NCBI GenBank assembly: GCA_002348825.1
Contig: DEBN01000181.1
Coordinates: 39,779-56,903 of the forward strand
Length of the DNA stretch: 17,125 nt
Source: Gammaproteobacteria bacterium UBA2955
Lineage (GTDB): Bacteria > Pseudomonadota > Gammaproteobacteria > Pseudomonadales > Azotimanducaceae
Reading direction: 5' to 3'
How positions within the stretch are numbered: position 1 is the stretch's first letter; every line of letters begins with the position of its first letter. Of the stretch, positions 8,422 to 16,441 are shown piece after piece. The position numbers and the translations under genes are program-made. The notes under the pieces were generated by a model that made no database searches, was not told the DNA's origin, and saw only the letters and a list, made by a program, of their open reading frames with translations.

Positions 8422-10301
8422 ACCAGGTACTGGAAAAAACACCCGCAGTGCAGCGCGACTACACCATCTTTGAAGCGGACATCAGCGGCGCGGTCTTAAA
8501 CATGCAGCTATTGCGACGCCTGTTGCGCTGGCTCGCACCCTACAAGTTGCAGCTGATGCTCAGCACTGTGCTGGTGCTGCTTGCTTCTACCTTACAAATA
8601 CTGTTACCGATAATTATTTCGCTGGTGGTGATCGATCATATCCTGCGCAATGAATCCAGCAGCGACACGCCTGACTTCGGCATGATCGAATTTAATGACG
8701 CGCTGGCTGTAACCCTTGATTTGCCGCCACTACTCGCCGCGTGTGTTCTTTACGCCGTTCTGCAGGTCGCTAGCGCAGTGGTCGGCCACGCCCACCGCAT
8801 GACGTTGATTCAGGCCGTTATCAATGGTTTACGGGATTTGCGCCTCGATCTTTTCAGCCATTTAGAAACGCGTCCATCGTCTTTTTTCGATCGCGTCGCT
8901 GTGGGTCGAATCATGACCCGGGTCACCAATGACGTAGAAGCACTGTACGAATTGCTGCGCGGCCTCGGCACCCTAATCGGTGAATTCGTACCGTTTTTCG
9001 TGGCTCTGGCGGTAATGCTGGCCATCGATGCCCAGCTCACGGCCTTGTTGCTGTTAGCGCTGCCAGTGCTGGCGCTGGTGACGTACTATTTTCGTCGCAC
9101 AACCCGCTTGTTGTTTCGCCAAGTACGGCAAACTCTGTCCACATTAAATCAAAACTTACAGGAAAATTTAGCCGGCCTGCAGGTGGTACAGATTTCTGAT
9201 CGGCAAAATTACAACCTCGAGCGTTACACGGAGGTCAACAAAGACAACCGAGAATATGAGCTAGGCCTGGCCCGGATCGAGACCCTCTATGGCGCGTTCA
9301 ACGAAACGATCGCACATATCTGCATCGGGCTGATCCTTTATTACGGGGCCAGTCAGGTGATGCAAGTCAGTATGACTGTGGGTGAGGTGGTCCTGTTTAC
9401 GCAATTTGTCAGCATGCTGTTTAACCCCATTGTGGTCTTGGGCGAACAAACAAATATCTTGTTCCGCGCTATGGCCAGCGGCGAGCGTATCTTTCAGGCT
9501 CTAGACTGGGACGAAGCAACTCACGAACCCACACAGCCCGTGCGTTTACCGCAGCGCCTCAAAGGCACGGTACGTTTCAATAACGTCGACTTCGCCTACG
9601 ACGCTGGTATCCCGGTACTGAAAAATGTCTCCTTTGATATCGCTGCGGGCGAAAAGCTCGCCATCGTTGGGTCCACCGGCTCGGGTAAAAGCACACTCAT
9701 TCGCCTGCTCGGGCGATTCTACGACTTCGCCGACGGACAGATTTTCCTCGACGGTTTCGACCTCAATCACATCCATAGCCACGATTTACGCCGCCGCGTG
9801 GGCGTGGTCCTGCAGGACTTTCATATATTCTCCGGATCGATAGCCGACAATATCGCCCTCGGTGATCCGGCCATCGGTCGGGAGCAGGTGATTGCATCAG
9901 CACGCACGGTGAACGCCCATGATTTTATTAGCGCACTGCCTCAGGGCTACGACACTCAATTAGCCGAGCGCGGGCAAAATCTATCGCAAGGCCAGCGGCA
10001 ATTGCTCGCGTTCGCTCGCGTGCTGGCAGCAGACCCCGAGATTTTGGTTTTGGATGAGGCCACAGCTAATATCGATACCGAGACCGAGTTGCTGATCCAG
10101 AGTGCGTTGCAGAAGCTGACCGCGGACAGGACATCAATCATTATTGCTCACCGCCTACAAACTATTCAGGAAGCGGATCGGGTCTTAGTGTTAAATCATG
10201 GCCAAGTAGCTGAACTAGGCCGCCACGAGGAGTTGCTCGCAGCCAAGGGGTTGTACGCTACCCTACACAATTTGCAATTTCGCGACGCCGACCCAGAATA
10301 G
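8418..10301 (+). CDS. ABC exporter half-transporter, catalytic-site subunit (MdlB/BmrD/TM288-like)
   Basis: This second half-transporter has 627 residues: a membrane domain at about residues 35-350 and a nucleotide-binding domain at about 385-615. Walker A is GSTGSGKST (418-426), Walker B is ILVLDE with the catalytic Glu547 present, and the H-loop is in IAHR (H578). The signature is LSQGQ (522-526) instead of LSGGQ. With the preceding subunit this gives one consensus ATPase site (its own Walker A/B plus the partner's LSGGQ) and one degenerate site, the usual split in heterodimeric exporters. The extra N-terminal stretch before TM1 and the loop at about 78-100 are typical of the MdlB/BmrD side. 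The GTG start overlaps the TGA stop of the partner (GTGA), so translation should be coupled at near-equal dosage. The substrate cannot be read from sequence; multidrug, peptide and lipid are all possible. Confidence 0.95.
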   Translation: MNQVLEKTPAVQRDYTIFEADISGAVLNMQLLRRLLRWLAPYKLQLMLSTVLVLLASTLQILLPIIISLVVIDHILRNESSSDTPDFGMIEFNDALAVTLDLPPLLAACVLYAVLQVASAVVGHAHRMTLIQAVINGLRDLRLDLFSHLETRPSSFFDRVAVGRIMTRVTNDVEALYELLRGLGTLIGEFVPFFVALAVMLAIDAQLTALLLLALPVLALVTYYFRRTTRLLFRQVRQTLSTLNQNLQENLAGLQVVQISDRQNYNLERYTEVNKDNREYELGLARIETLYGAFNETIAHICIGLILYYGASQVMQVSMTVGEVVLFTQFVSMLFNPIVVLGEQTNILFRAMASGERIFQALDWDEATHEPTQPVRLPQRLKGTVRFNNVDFAYDAGIPVLKNVSFDIAAGEKLAIVGSTGSGKSTLIRLLGRFYDFADGQIFLDGFDLNHIHSHDLRRRVGVVLQDFHIFSGSIADNIALGDPAIGREQVIASARTVNAHDFISALPQGYDTQLAERGQNLSQGQRQLLAFARVLAADPEILVLDEATANIDTETELLIQSALQKLTADRTSIIIAHRLQTIQEADRVLVLNHGQVAELGRHEELLAAKGLYATLHNLQFRDADPE

Positions 10302-10326
10302 ACCGTAGCCCTAACGTAATTTAAGC

Positions 10327-11334
10327 ATGAACAACGACGTCCAAAAGGCCCCCAAGAGCGGTGAAAAATTTGCCACCGTCCAGGGTTTTAGCGCCATCAA
10401 GAACGGCATAAAAGCCAGCACGAAGGCTCAGCCCGATATCGAACGGAAACCGGCGTGGCTGCGGGTCCGCCCGGGTACCGGCTCGCGCTATCACGACGTG
10501 CGTAAAATTGTTGATGGCCATAAGCTGGCTACGGTTTGTGCAGAGTCCCACTGCCCAAACATCAGCGAGTGCTGGAATCACGGCACCGCCACCATCATGC
10601 TCATGGGGGCGACCTGCACGCGCGCCTGCCGCTTTTGCGCCGTCGATACCGGCAATCCCAAGGGTTGGTTGGACCTAAACGAACCGCAGAACGCTGCGAA
10701 ATCGGTGAAACTAATGGGCTTGGGCTACGTGGTGCTGACCTCGGTAGATCGGGATGATTTAGTCGATGGCGGCGCCCAGCACTACGCCGACTGCATACGC
10801 GCGATCAAAGCACTGAACCCGAACACGCGGGTAGAAGCCCTAACCCCCGACTTTTCCGGTGTTACCGAAAATGTCGCCATTGTTGTCGAATCCGGGTTGG
10901 AGGTGTTTGCGCAGAACCTTGAAACCGTTGAGCGCTTAACCAGCAAAGTGCGCGATCCGCGAGCCGGTTACGTGCAAACCCTCGACGTCTTAGCCGCGGC
11001 TAAACAGATCAAACCATCGGTACTGACCAAGTCCAGCCTCATGCTCGGGCTGGGCGAAACCGACGCCGAGGTGATGCAGGCATTGTCGGATCTACACGAC
11101 CATCAGGTCGACATCGTAACCTTGGGGCAATACATGCGCCCGACGAAAAATCATCTGCCGGTGGATCGGTGGGTAACTCCAGAGCAGTTCGCAGCGCTAC
11201 GGGAACGGGGCTTAGCCATGGGCTTTACCGAAGTTGCTGCAGGGCCACTGGTACGTTCAAGCTATCGCGCTGATCAGGTCTTTGCCGGCAATAATTTGGG
11301 CTTGGGCACCATACCGGTTAAGCAAATCGGATAA
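10327..11334 (+). CDS. lipA: Lipoyl synthase
   Basis: LipA is a radical SAM enzyme that inserts two sulfur atoms into protein-bound octanoyl groups to make the lipoyl cofactor of pyruvate and 2-oxoglutarate dehydrogenases and the glycine cleavage system. The auxiliary 4Fe-4S cluster ligands C71, C76 and C82 follow the family CX4CX5C pattern. The radical SAM cluster ligands C97, C101 and C104 form CTRACRFC (CX3CX2C). The C-terminal RSSY (310-313) supplies the serine ligand of the auxiliary cluster. The 335-residue length is normal. LipB, the octanoyltransferase that often sits next to lipA, is not in this window, so the lip genes are split or separated here. The ATG lies 25 bases after the ABC transporter stop, with no evident Shine-Dalgarno site. 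Confidence 0.98.
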   Translation: MNNDVQKAPKSGEKFATVQGFSAIKNGIKASTKAQPDIERKPAWLRVRPGTGSRYHDVRKIVDGHKLATVCAESHCPNISECWNHGTATIMLMGATCTRACRFCAVDTGNPKGWLDLNEPQNAAKSVKLMGLGYVVLTSVDRDDLVDGGAQHYADCIRAIKALNPNTRVEALTPDFSGVTENVAIVVESGLEVFAQNLETVERLTSKVRDPRAGYVQTLDVLAAAKQIKPSVLTKSSLMLGLGETDAEVMQALSDLHDHQVDIVTLGQYMRPTKNHLPVDRWVTPEQFAALRERGLAMGFTEVAAGPLVRSSYRADQVFAGNNLGLGTIPVKQIG

Positions 11335-11340
11335 ATTGCA

Positions 11341-11369
11341 CTGACCCCCGGGCCAACATCGCCTAACAT
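11341..11369 (+). promoter_or_regulatory. Candidate sigma70 promoter ahead of the M17 aminopeptidase gene
   Basis: CTGACC (11341-11346, four of six matches to the -35 consensus) and TAACAT (11364-11369, four of six matches to -10) are 17 bases apart and would start a transcript about 23 bases before the ATG at 11399. The spacing is ideal but both boxes are only moderate. If real, it would drive the overlapping aminopeptidase-hisI-cysS-FAD-like cluster. Confidence 0.3.
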
Positions 11370-11398
11370 ACAGCCTCTCAAAAACCACGCTACTCCCC

Positions 11399-12778
11399 AT
11401 GCACAATTACGACGACAACGATATAGAGTCCGCTGGATTTGCCAGCGGCGGCACTGAAGCCACGCCGCTGACCCTGGTCACCCGCGATGAAATCGATCAA
11501 CGGGTGCAGGACGCCAGCATTGCAGATAAAGCCTGGTTAGCTCGCCAAAACTTTAAGGCCAATGCGGGAGAGGTCGCTTGGCTTGCCGACGGCAGCGCCA
11601 TGGTGGGCTGGGACGGCCGGGACAATATCGCTTCGCTGGGCCACTTACCGATGCGCCTGCCCGAGGGCCACTACGCATTCACACACGGCATCACAGATTT
11701 ACAGGCTGTGGGTTGGGGCTTAGGCGCTTATCAATTCGACCGCTATAAAAAAGCTACTCGCGCACCCGCACTTTTATCGCTCGCCGATACTAATGATTTT
11801 AACGCGGTGATGGACAAGGTCTGCGCCACGCAACTGACGCGCAACCTGATCAATACGCCGAGCCAGGACATGGCGCCCTCGCACCTGGAAGCGGAGGCCC
11901 ACGCGCTGGCAGAGCGCTTCGGCGCACACATAGAAGTCACGGTCGGCGACGAATTGCTCGATCGTGAATGCGGTGCTATTCACGCTGTAGGCCGCGCCGC
12001 GGCGGACCCGCCTCGACTCATGGACCTAACCTGGGGCGACGCTGCACACCCCAAGGTCACTATTGTCGGTAAAGGCGTAACCTTCGACAGCGGCGGCCTC
12101 AATATCAAGCCGGGTGCGAGCATGCGGCAGATGAAGAAAGACATGGGCGGTGCCGCAATCGCAATGGGTTTGAGTTATCTCGTCATGGCACAGCAACTGC
12201 CCGTGCGGCTGCGCCTGTTGCTGCCTGCTGCGGAGAACGCTATTGCCGGTAATGCGTTCAGACCCGGCGATATTCTGCATACGCACAAAGGGCTAACTGT
12301 TGAAATCGACAATACCGACGCGGAGGGTCGTTTGTTACTTTGCGACGCGCTGTCTATCGCCACGGAGGAAAATCCGGAGCTGATTGTGGACTACGCGACC
12401 TTAACAGGTGCAGCACGGGTTGCGGTCGGCACGGAAATCGCCGCCATGTTCTGCAACGACGTGGCGTTGTCTTCCGCAGTCAGCGCCGCAGCTACCGAGA
12501 TCGATGATCCTGTATGGCCACTACCACTGCACGACGATTACACCTATATGCTTGCGAGCAAAGTAGCCGATTTGGTGAATTCTCCGGCCAGCGGATTTGC
12601 CGGCGCCAGCACCGCGGCATTGTTTCTCAGGCATTTTATCGACGACGATATTCCGTGGCTGCATTTCGACGTGATGGCTTTTAACGCGCGCAATCGACCC
12701 GGTCGGCCCGAAGGCGGCGAGGCTATGGCTTTACGTGCGGTGTACCAGTATTTGGAACAGCGCTATGGCGACGCTTAA
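11399..12778 (+). CDS. M17 leucyl aminopeptidase family protein
   Basis: This is a dinuclear-metal (Zn or Mn) aminopeptidase of the M17 family that removes N-terminal residues from peptides in the cytoplasm. The C-terminal catalytic domain (about residues 145-455) keeps every expected residue: K225 and D230 in GKGVTFDSGG, K237 in NIKPGASM, D248 in KKDMGG, and D307, E309 and R311 in the family signature NTDAEGR (305-311). The N-terminal domain is shorter and divergent compared with E. coli PepA (503 residues). The 459-residue form with RNLINTPSQDMAPSHL is the 'leucyl aminopeptidase family protein' type common in proteobacteria rather than true PepA, so no symbol is given. Its last 14 bases overlap hisI. 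No clear Shine-Dalgarno site precedes the ATG. Confidence 0.95.
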   Translation: MHNYDDNDIESAGFASGGTEATPLTLVTRDEIDQRVQDASIADKAWLARQNFKANAGEVAWLADGSAMVGWDGRDNIASLGHLPMRLPEGHYAFTHGITDLQAVGWGLGAYQFDRYKKATRAPALLSLADTNDFNAVMDKVCATQLTRNLINTPSQDMAPSHLEAEAHALAERFGAHIEVTVGDELLDRECGAIHAVGRAAADPPRLMDLTWGDAAHPKVTIVGKGVTFDSGGLNIKPGASMRQMKKDMGGAAIAMGLSYLVMAQQLPVRLRLLLPAAENAIAGNAFRPGDILHTHKGLTVEIDNTDAEGRLLLCDALSIATEENPELIVDYATLTGAARVAVGTEIAAMFCNDVALSSAVSAAATEIDDPVWPLPLHDDYTYMLASKVADLVNSPASGFAGASTAALFLRHFIDDDIPWLHFDVMAFNARNRPGRPEGGEAMALRAVYQYLEQRYGDA

Positions 12779-13169
12779 AGAGTTAGAAACAAGCGCCGAT
12801 GGCACCACCGCCGAGTTGAGCGAAGTGCTGGCGCAACTGCGGTTCAACGACCAAGGGCTTATTCCAGCAATTGCTCAGGACCACGATAGTGGCGCCGTGC
12901 TGATGATGGCGTGGATGGATCAACACGCCATTCAACGCTCATTAAATGAAGGCTACGCGGTGTACTTTTCCCGCAGTCGTCAAGAACACTGGCGCAAAGG
13001 CGACACCTCTGGACACATACAACAGCTGATCGGTATGAGCTTCGATTGCGACGGCGACACGGTGCTTCTGCGGGTCCGTCAAACCGGCGCTGCTTGCCAT
13101 ACCGAGCGCCGCAGCTGTTTTTATCTAAACGTGCGCGATCAATACGTTGTCGTAGATTCCGCTTCATGA
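12765..13169 (+). CDS. hisI: Phosphoribosyl-AMP cyclohydrolase
   Basis: HisI opens the purine ring of phosphoribosyl-AMP, the third step of histidine biosynthesis. This 134-residue, single-domain form has the metal motif DCDGD (94-98, with the Mg-binding aspartates and zinc ligand C95) and the zinc-binding QTGAACH...SCFY segment with C111 and C118. No HisE (phosphoribosyl-ATP pyrophosphatase) domain is fused, unlike the enterobacterial HisIE. The ATG at 12765 is chosen because the family N-terminus begins shortly before LAQLRFNDQGLIPAI; an upstream in-frame start at 12735 would add ten unlikely residues. The gene overlaps the aminopeptidase stop by 14 bases and cysS by four (ATGA). No other his gene is in the window, so hisI is an orphan placed inside a housekeeping operon. 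Confidence 0.96.
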   Translation: MATLKELETSADGTTAELSEVLAQLRFNDQGLIPAIAQDHDSGAVLMMAWMDQHAIQRSLNEGYAVYFSRSRQEHWRKGDTSGHIQQLIGMSFDCDGDTVLLRVRQTGAACHTERRSCFYLNVRDQYVVVDSAS

Positions 13170-14578
13170 TCAATATTCAACTGCACAACACGCTGAGCGG
13201 TCGCAAAGAAACGTTTACCCCTGCCGATCCAGACCACGTCACTGTTTATGTCTGCGGTCCGACCGTCTACGACTATGTACATATTGGCAACGGCCGACCC
13301 GCGGTGGTATTCGACGTGCTCGTCCGCTTGCTAGAGCGCCACTATCCGCGGGTGACCTACGTCAGCAACATCACCGATATCGACGACAAGATTAACGCTG
13401 CCGCCGCGCAAAACAACGAACCCATCAGCCAGTTAGCTGAACGTTTCAGCGCCGCTTATGTTGACGACATGGCCACCCTAGGTGTGCGACCGCCCGATAT
13501 CGTACCCAAAGCCACCCATCACATTGCTGAAATCATTACGATGATTGAACTGCTGATTGAGCAGCAGCACGCTTACGCCAGTGCCGGGCATGTACTGTTT
13601 CATGTGCCGTCCGATCCACTTTACGGCAGTCTGTCCAAGCGAACCTTAGAAGACATGATGGATGGCGCACGGGTGGAGGTCGCAGAATATAAGCGCGACG
13701 CCAAAGACTTCGTACTGTGGAAACCCTCCACGGACGAACAGCCGGGCTGGAACAGTCCTTGGGGGCGCGGTCGGCCGGGCTGGCACATTGAGTGTTCAGC
13801 GATGATCAAAAAGCATTTGGGAGAGAGTATCGACATCCACGGCGGAGGTTCGGATCTTACCTTTCCGCATCATGAAAACGAGGCGGCACAAAGCCGCTGC
13901 GCCAATCAAACCAGCGACTACGTGCGCTATTGGCTACACAACGGCATGCTCACCTTGGGATCGGAAAAAATGTCGAAGTCAGTAGGCAATGTCCTCACCG
14001 TGCACGGTTTAGCGCAACAATACTCAGGCGAAGTACTGCGTTACGCCCTGTTGTCAGGGCAATATCGTTCCAGTTTGTCTTGGTCTGATGAGCTTCTCAG
14101 TCAGGCGCGCGCCAGTCTTGACAGTTTGTATCAGTGCTTGCGCGACAACCCCGGCGACGAACCGCTCACGAGTGTCGACTTCTCACACGGCTCTGCCGAA
14201 AACGATCCGGCCACCGTGGTCGAAGCTTTAGCCGACGATCTTAATACCCCCCAAGCCCTAGCCGCCTTACACGAGCTCGCCAACCGTCTGCGCAAAGCCT
14301 CGAGTCACCAAGCGATTAAAGATGCGCGGGCGCAACTGCTCACAGGGGGCTGGCTTCTGGGATTGCTGCACAGCGATCCAGAACGTTATTTTACCGACAC
14401 CAGAACCAGCACCGAATCCTCCATCAGCACTGCTGAAATAGACGCTAAAATTCAAGCGCGCAAAGACGCGCGGACGAACGGCGACTATCAACTCGCCGAC
14501 GACATCCGCGACCAACTAGCCGCCGCGGGCATCGAATTGGAGGACTCCCGCGAGGGAACGCGCTGGCGGCGCCTGTAA
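13166..14578 (+). CDS. cysS: Cysteine--tRNA ligase
   Basis: CysRS is a class I synthetase that charges tRNA-Cys. The 470-residue protein shows the HIGH-type motif as HIGN (39-42), the KMSKS loop at 268-272, and the catalytic zinc ligands C30 (YVCGPTVYD), C210 (WHIECSAM), H235 and E239 (FPHHENEAAQS). The C-terminal anticodon-binding part ends with ADDIRDQLAAAGIELEDS and a basic tail, all as in the family. The ATG at 13166 is chosen because it overlaps the hisI TGA as ATGA and yields the canonical INIQLHNTLSGRKE N-terminus; the frame is open further upstream, but that is hisI in another frame. Its TAA overlaps the ATG of the next gene by one base (TAATG). It lies in the aminopeptidase-hisI-cysS-FAD-like cluster with evident translational coupling. 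Confidence 0.98.
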   Translation: MINIQLHNTLSGRKETFTPADPDHVTVYVCGPTVYDYVHIGNGRPAVVFDVLVRLLERHYPRVTYVSNITDIDDKINAAAAQNNEPISQLAERFSAAYVDDMATLGVRPPDIVPKATHHIAEIITMIELLIEQQHAYASAGHVLFHVPSDPLYGSLSKRTLEDMMDGARVEVAEYKRDAKDFVLWKPSTDEQPGWNSPWGRGRPGWHIECSAMIKKHLGESIDIHGGGSDLTFPHHENEAAQSRCANQTSDYVRYWLHNGMLTLGSEKMSKSVGNVLTVHGLAQQYSGEVLRYALLSGQYRSSLSWSDELLSQARASLDSLYQCLRDNPGDEPLTSVDFSHGSAENDPATVVEALADDLNTPQALAALHELANRLRKASSHQAIKDARAQLLTGGWLLGLLHSDPERYFTDTRTSTESSISTAEIDAKIQARKDARTNGDYQLADDIRDQLAAAGIELEDSREGTRWRRL

Positions 14579-15633
14579 TGTATTCGCTGGCAATCGTTGG
14601 CGCGAACAGCACAGCAGATCTTGCGGCGCTGGCCTGCGCCGCCGCTGGTATTGCGGAAATTCGCCGCTACCTACCCAGCAACACCGACTACCAATGCCCC
14701 GCACCGATTCCGGCAAATGCAACACGACTAATCGCCGCGCTCAGTTCAGTGCCCTTGCAGGAGCTCGGACGCGCGCCCCAACGCGCACAGATTCGTCTGG
14801 GCCATTCGGGTTATTTGCTGTCAGAACTGCCGCTAGGCGAGTTTTATAGTCAACGTTACGGTGCGCCAATGCTTAACTGCAGCGCCGAAGAATTGCACGG
14901 GGCGCTTACTCCCAGGCCACTCCCAGAGTCCCAACGGATAGAGGCCGAAACACTAGATCGCATCGAGCGGGAACATGCATTGACCCTTGTTACACAGCCT
15001 TTACAACATCGGCAAACGGAACCCAAGCTTACCCCGCCTTGGTGCAGTTACAGCGTTACCATGCACCTCACTGAGCCAGTGATAGCGAACGTAACTTGGC
15101 TCCGCGGCAACCAACGCATCTGGCAATGGTCGAGTCAGCAACACACACATTTCTTTATGTTGACGCCCAGCAGTGAGGTATTCGACCCCGAACAGTGGCA
15201 TCCGACACTGCGCCCGGCCATCAACCAATGTGAAGACCCTAGGTACTTCGACCCAGAACTGCCGCGCATTCGCGAACATTACTACGACGGCACTCGAGTC
15301 TTGTTGGGCAGCGCCTGCTATCAACCCCATCCGGTATCCCCGGAGACTATGTGGCTGGGTCTGGAGGACGCCTGGGTATTGGCGCGCATGTTGGAGAACT
15401 ACGAAGAGGACACACTTGATGGCGTGCGCGAATATCAACGCTACCGCCAAGCCAGGGCGCGGCGTGCGGACCAAACGGCCGTTCGAGCGTTCTCCACGTT
15501 GTCGAACAAAACCTTGCCGCAAAGATTGCTGAGCCACATCGGCGTGGCTTTAGGCAGCCGGTTTCTGCCAGAGATCGTCATGCACAAGCAGGATTGGTTC
15601 CATCAACACGACTGTATTCGCGGCTTTCACTAG
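14578..15633 (+). CDS. Degenerate FAD-dependent monooxygenase-fold protein of unknown function
   Basis: The 351-residue protein reads as a shortened, decayed relative of the FAD-binding monooxygenases (PF01494, p-hydroxybenzoate or salicylate hydroxylase type). SLAIVGANSTADLAALACAA (3-22) sits where IVGAGIAGLAAA is expected, so the GxGxxG dinucleotide loop is lost. YGAPMLNCSAEELHGAL (95-111) aligns with the usual YG...HR.dLh.aL but lacks the Arg. LLGSACYQPHP (242-252) replaces the ribityl-binding LLGDAAHP, losing the key Asp and the His. The following GLEDAWVLARML (261-272) and the EYQRYRQARARRADQ helix (285-299) are well kept. No ADG motif is visible in the middle. The frame is intact, uses codons like its neighbours and overlaps the cysS stop as TAATG, which argues against a dead pseudogene. 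I infer a non-FAD or non-catalytic role; the fold call rests on motif order only. Confidence 0.7.
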   Translation: MYSLAIVGANSTADLAALACAAAGIAEIRRYLPSNTDYQCPAPIPANATRLIAALSSVPLQELGRAPQRAQIRLGHSGYLLSELPLGEFYSQRYGAPMLNCSAEELHGALTPRPLPESQRIEAETLDRIEREHALTLVTQPLQHRQTEPKLTPPWCSYSVTMHLTEPVIANVTWLRGNQRIWQWSSQQHTHFFMLTPSSEVFDPEQWHPTLRPAINQCEDPRYFDPELPRIREHYYDGTRVLLGSACYQPHPVSPETMWLGLEDAWVLARMLENYEEDTLDGVREYQRYRQARARRADQTAVRAFSTLSNKTLPQRLLSHIGVALGSRFLPEIVMHKQDWFHQHDCIRGFH

Positions 15634-16220
15634 TGCCGCAAACGGCTTTCGGCGCCGAAACTTTTACTCAAAAAGGTCATTTGATCGCCAAGAATACGCC
15701 CGGAATTAATTAGTGCTAAATATTCGGCGAAGTTGGGTACATAGGGCAGTGCTCTAAGTTCCATTGAACACTCTTGCAACAATCTATTGCCCTTGTAGTG
15801 ATTGCAGCGACGACAGGCCGCCACCACGTTGTCCCACGTATCTGTGCCGCCGCGTGAGACTGGCAGCACGTGGTCGCGGGTAAGCTCGAAATCAATGAAC
15901 TGCTTGGCGCAGTATAGGCAACTGTTGCGGTCGCGACGAAATAAAGCCTGATTGGTCAGCGGCGGCACATGCGAGTCGCGCGATACCACCCTGCCGTCGC
16001 AGGCGATAATGCTGTGAATGTCCAACGAGCTGCGGCAACTGTCGATACGCGAATGACCACCACGGACTTTGATTAACGGGTCTCCCACTGTCCAACTTAC
16101 CAAGTCTCGTGCATACAGGCACACCGCTTCCTGCCAGCTGACCCAATCAGTAGGTTGGCCCGCGATATTCAGCCGCAGAATGCGCGGAATACGCTCAAAT
16201 TCGGTGATACTTGCGACCAT
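15630..16220 (-). CDS. HNH endonuclease family protein
   Basis: This 196-residue protein resembles the widespread stand-alone HNH proteins (PF01844/PF14279 type). The N-terminal RILRLNIAGQPTDWVSWQEA (13-30) and DLVSW match the conserved leader of this group (L..N....P...vsW..A). The HNH zinc module spans about 97-146: CLYC (101-104), RDHVLPVSRGG (115-125) with D116-H117, W129-D-N131, and ACRRCN (135-140) with the second CxxC, then KGNR. It is therefore predicted to be a metal-dependent nuclease, but the cellular role of this type is unknown and it carries no sign of a homing or restriction setting. The ATG at 16220 has GGGGAAA five bases ahead. Its TAG stop overlaps the opposing gene's TAG in a shared CTAG. 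It diverges from the SPOR lipoprotein. Confidence 0.92.
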   Translation of the reverse strand: MVASITEFERIPRILRLNIAGQPTDWVSWQEAVCLYARDLVSWTVGDPLIKVRGGHSRIDSCRSSLDIHSIIACDGRVVSRDSHVPPLTNQALFRRDRNSCLYCAKQFIDFELTRDHVLPVSRGGTDTWDNVVAACRRCNHYKGNRLLQECSMELRALPYVPNFAEYLALINSGRILGDQMTFLSKSFGAESRLRH

Positions 16221-16441
16221 GCTTTCCCCAGATCAATTACAACGTTGCCGGGCTGCAACCTTTGGAAATTTCCTTAATCGTTCTTCTTAATCTAAGCCGA
16301 GCGACCGTTCATTACCAGCTGCAACCGCCGTACCCGTCACCGTCGAACAACCAGTGCGACGCAACCGTGAGTGCTGTATCGGTAAAATCTGCGGTCTACA
16401 ACAACCTTTACAGTGCCCAACCTGCGAGGCAGAGTGCGGGC
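16221..16441. promoter_or_regulatory. Divergent intergenic region between HNH and SPOR genes
   Basis: The 221 bases between the two divergent genes contain two perfect palindromes: CAACGTTG (16240-16247) and GGAAATTTCC (16264-16273). TAAAAT at 16383-16388 is a good -10 candidate for the SPOR gene (five of six matches), but I see no matching -35. TGTAAT on the minus strand (plus-strand 16236-16241) is a -10 candidate for the HNH gene, again without a -35 at the right spacing. The frame upstream of the SPOR start is open to a TTG at 16211, but the residues it would add do not look like real protein. Function of the palindromes is inferred only. Confidence 0.35.
16223..16229 (-). promoter_or_regulatory. 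Ribosome binding site of the HNH gene
   Basis: The minus strand reads GGGGAAA followed by GC and ATG. It supports the start at 16220. It closely resembles the AAGGGGAAAA site of the CMD gene. Confidence 0.5.

Noticed and set aside
13046..13165. Upstream extension of the cysS frame by 40 residues
   Set aside because: These residues are hisI read in another frame, arginine-rich and unlike CysRS N-termini. The ATG at 13166 gives the canonical start.
16211..16441. N-terminal extension of the SPOR protein by 77 residues from a TTG
   Set aside because: It would bury the lipoprotein signal peptide and lies across the HNH start and the divergent promoter gap.
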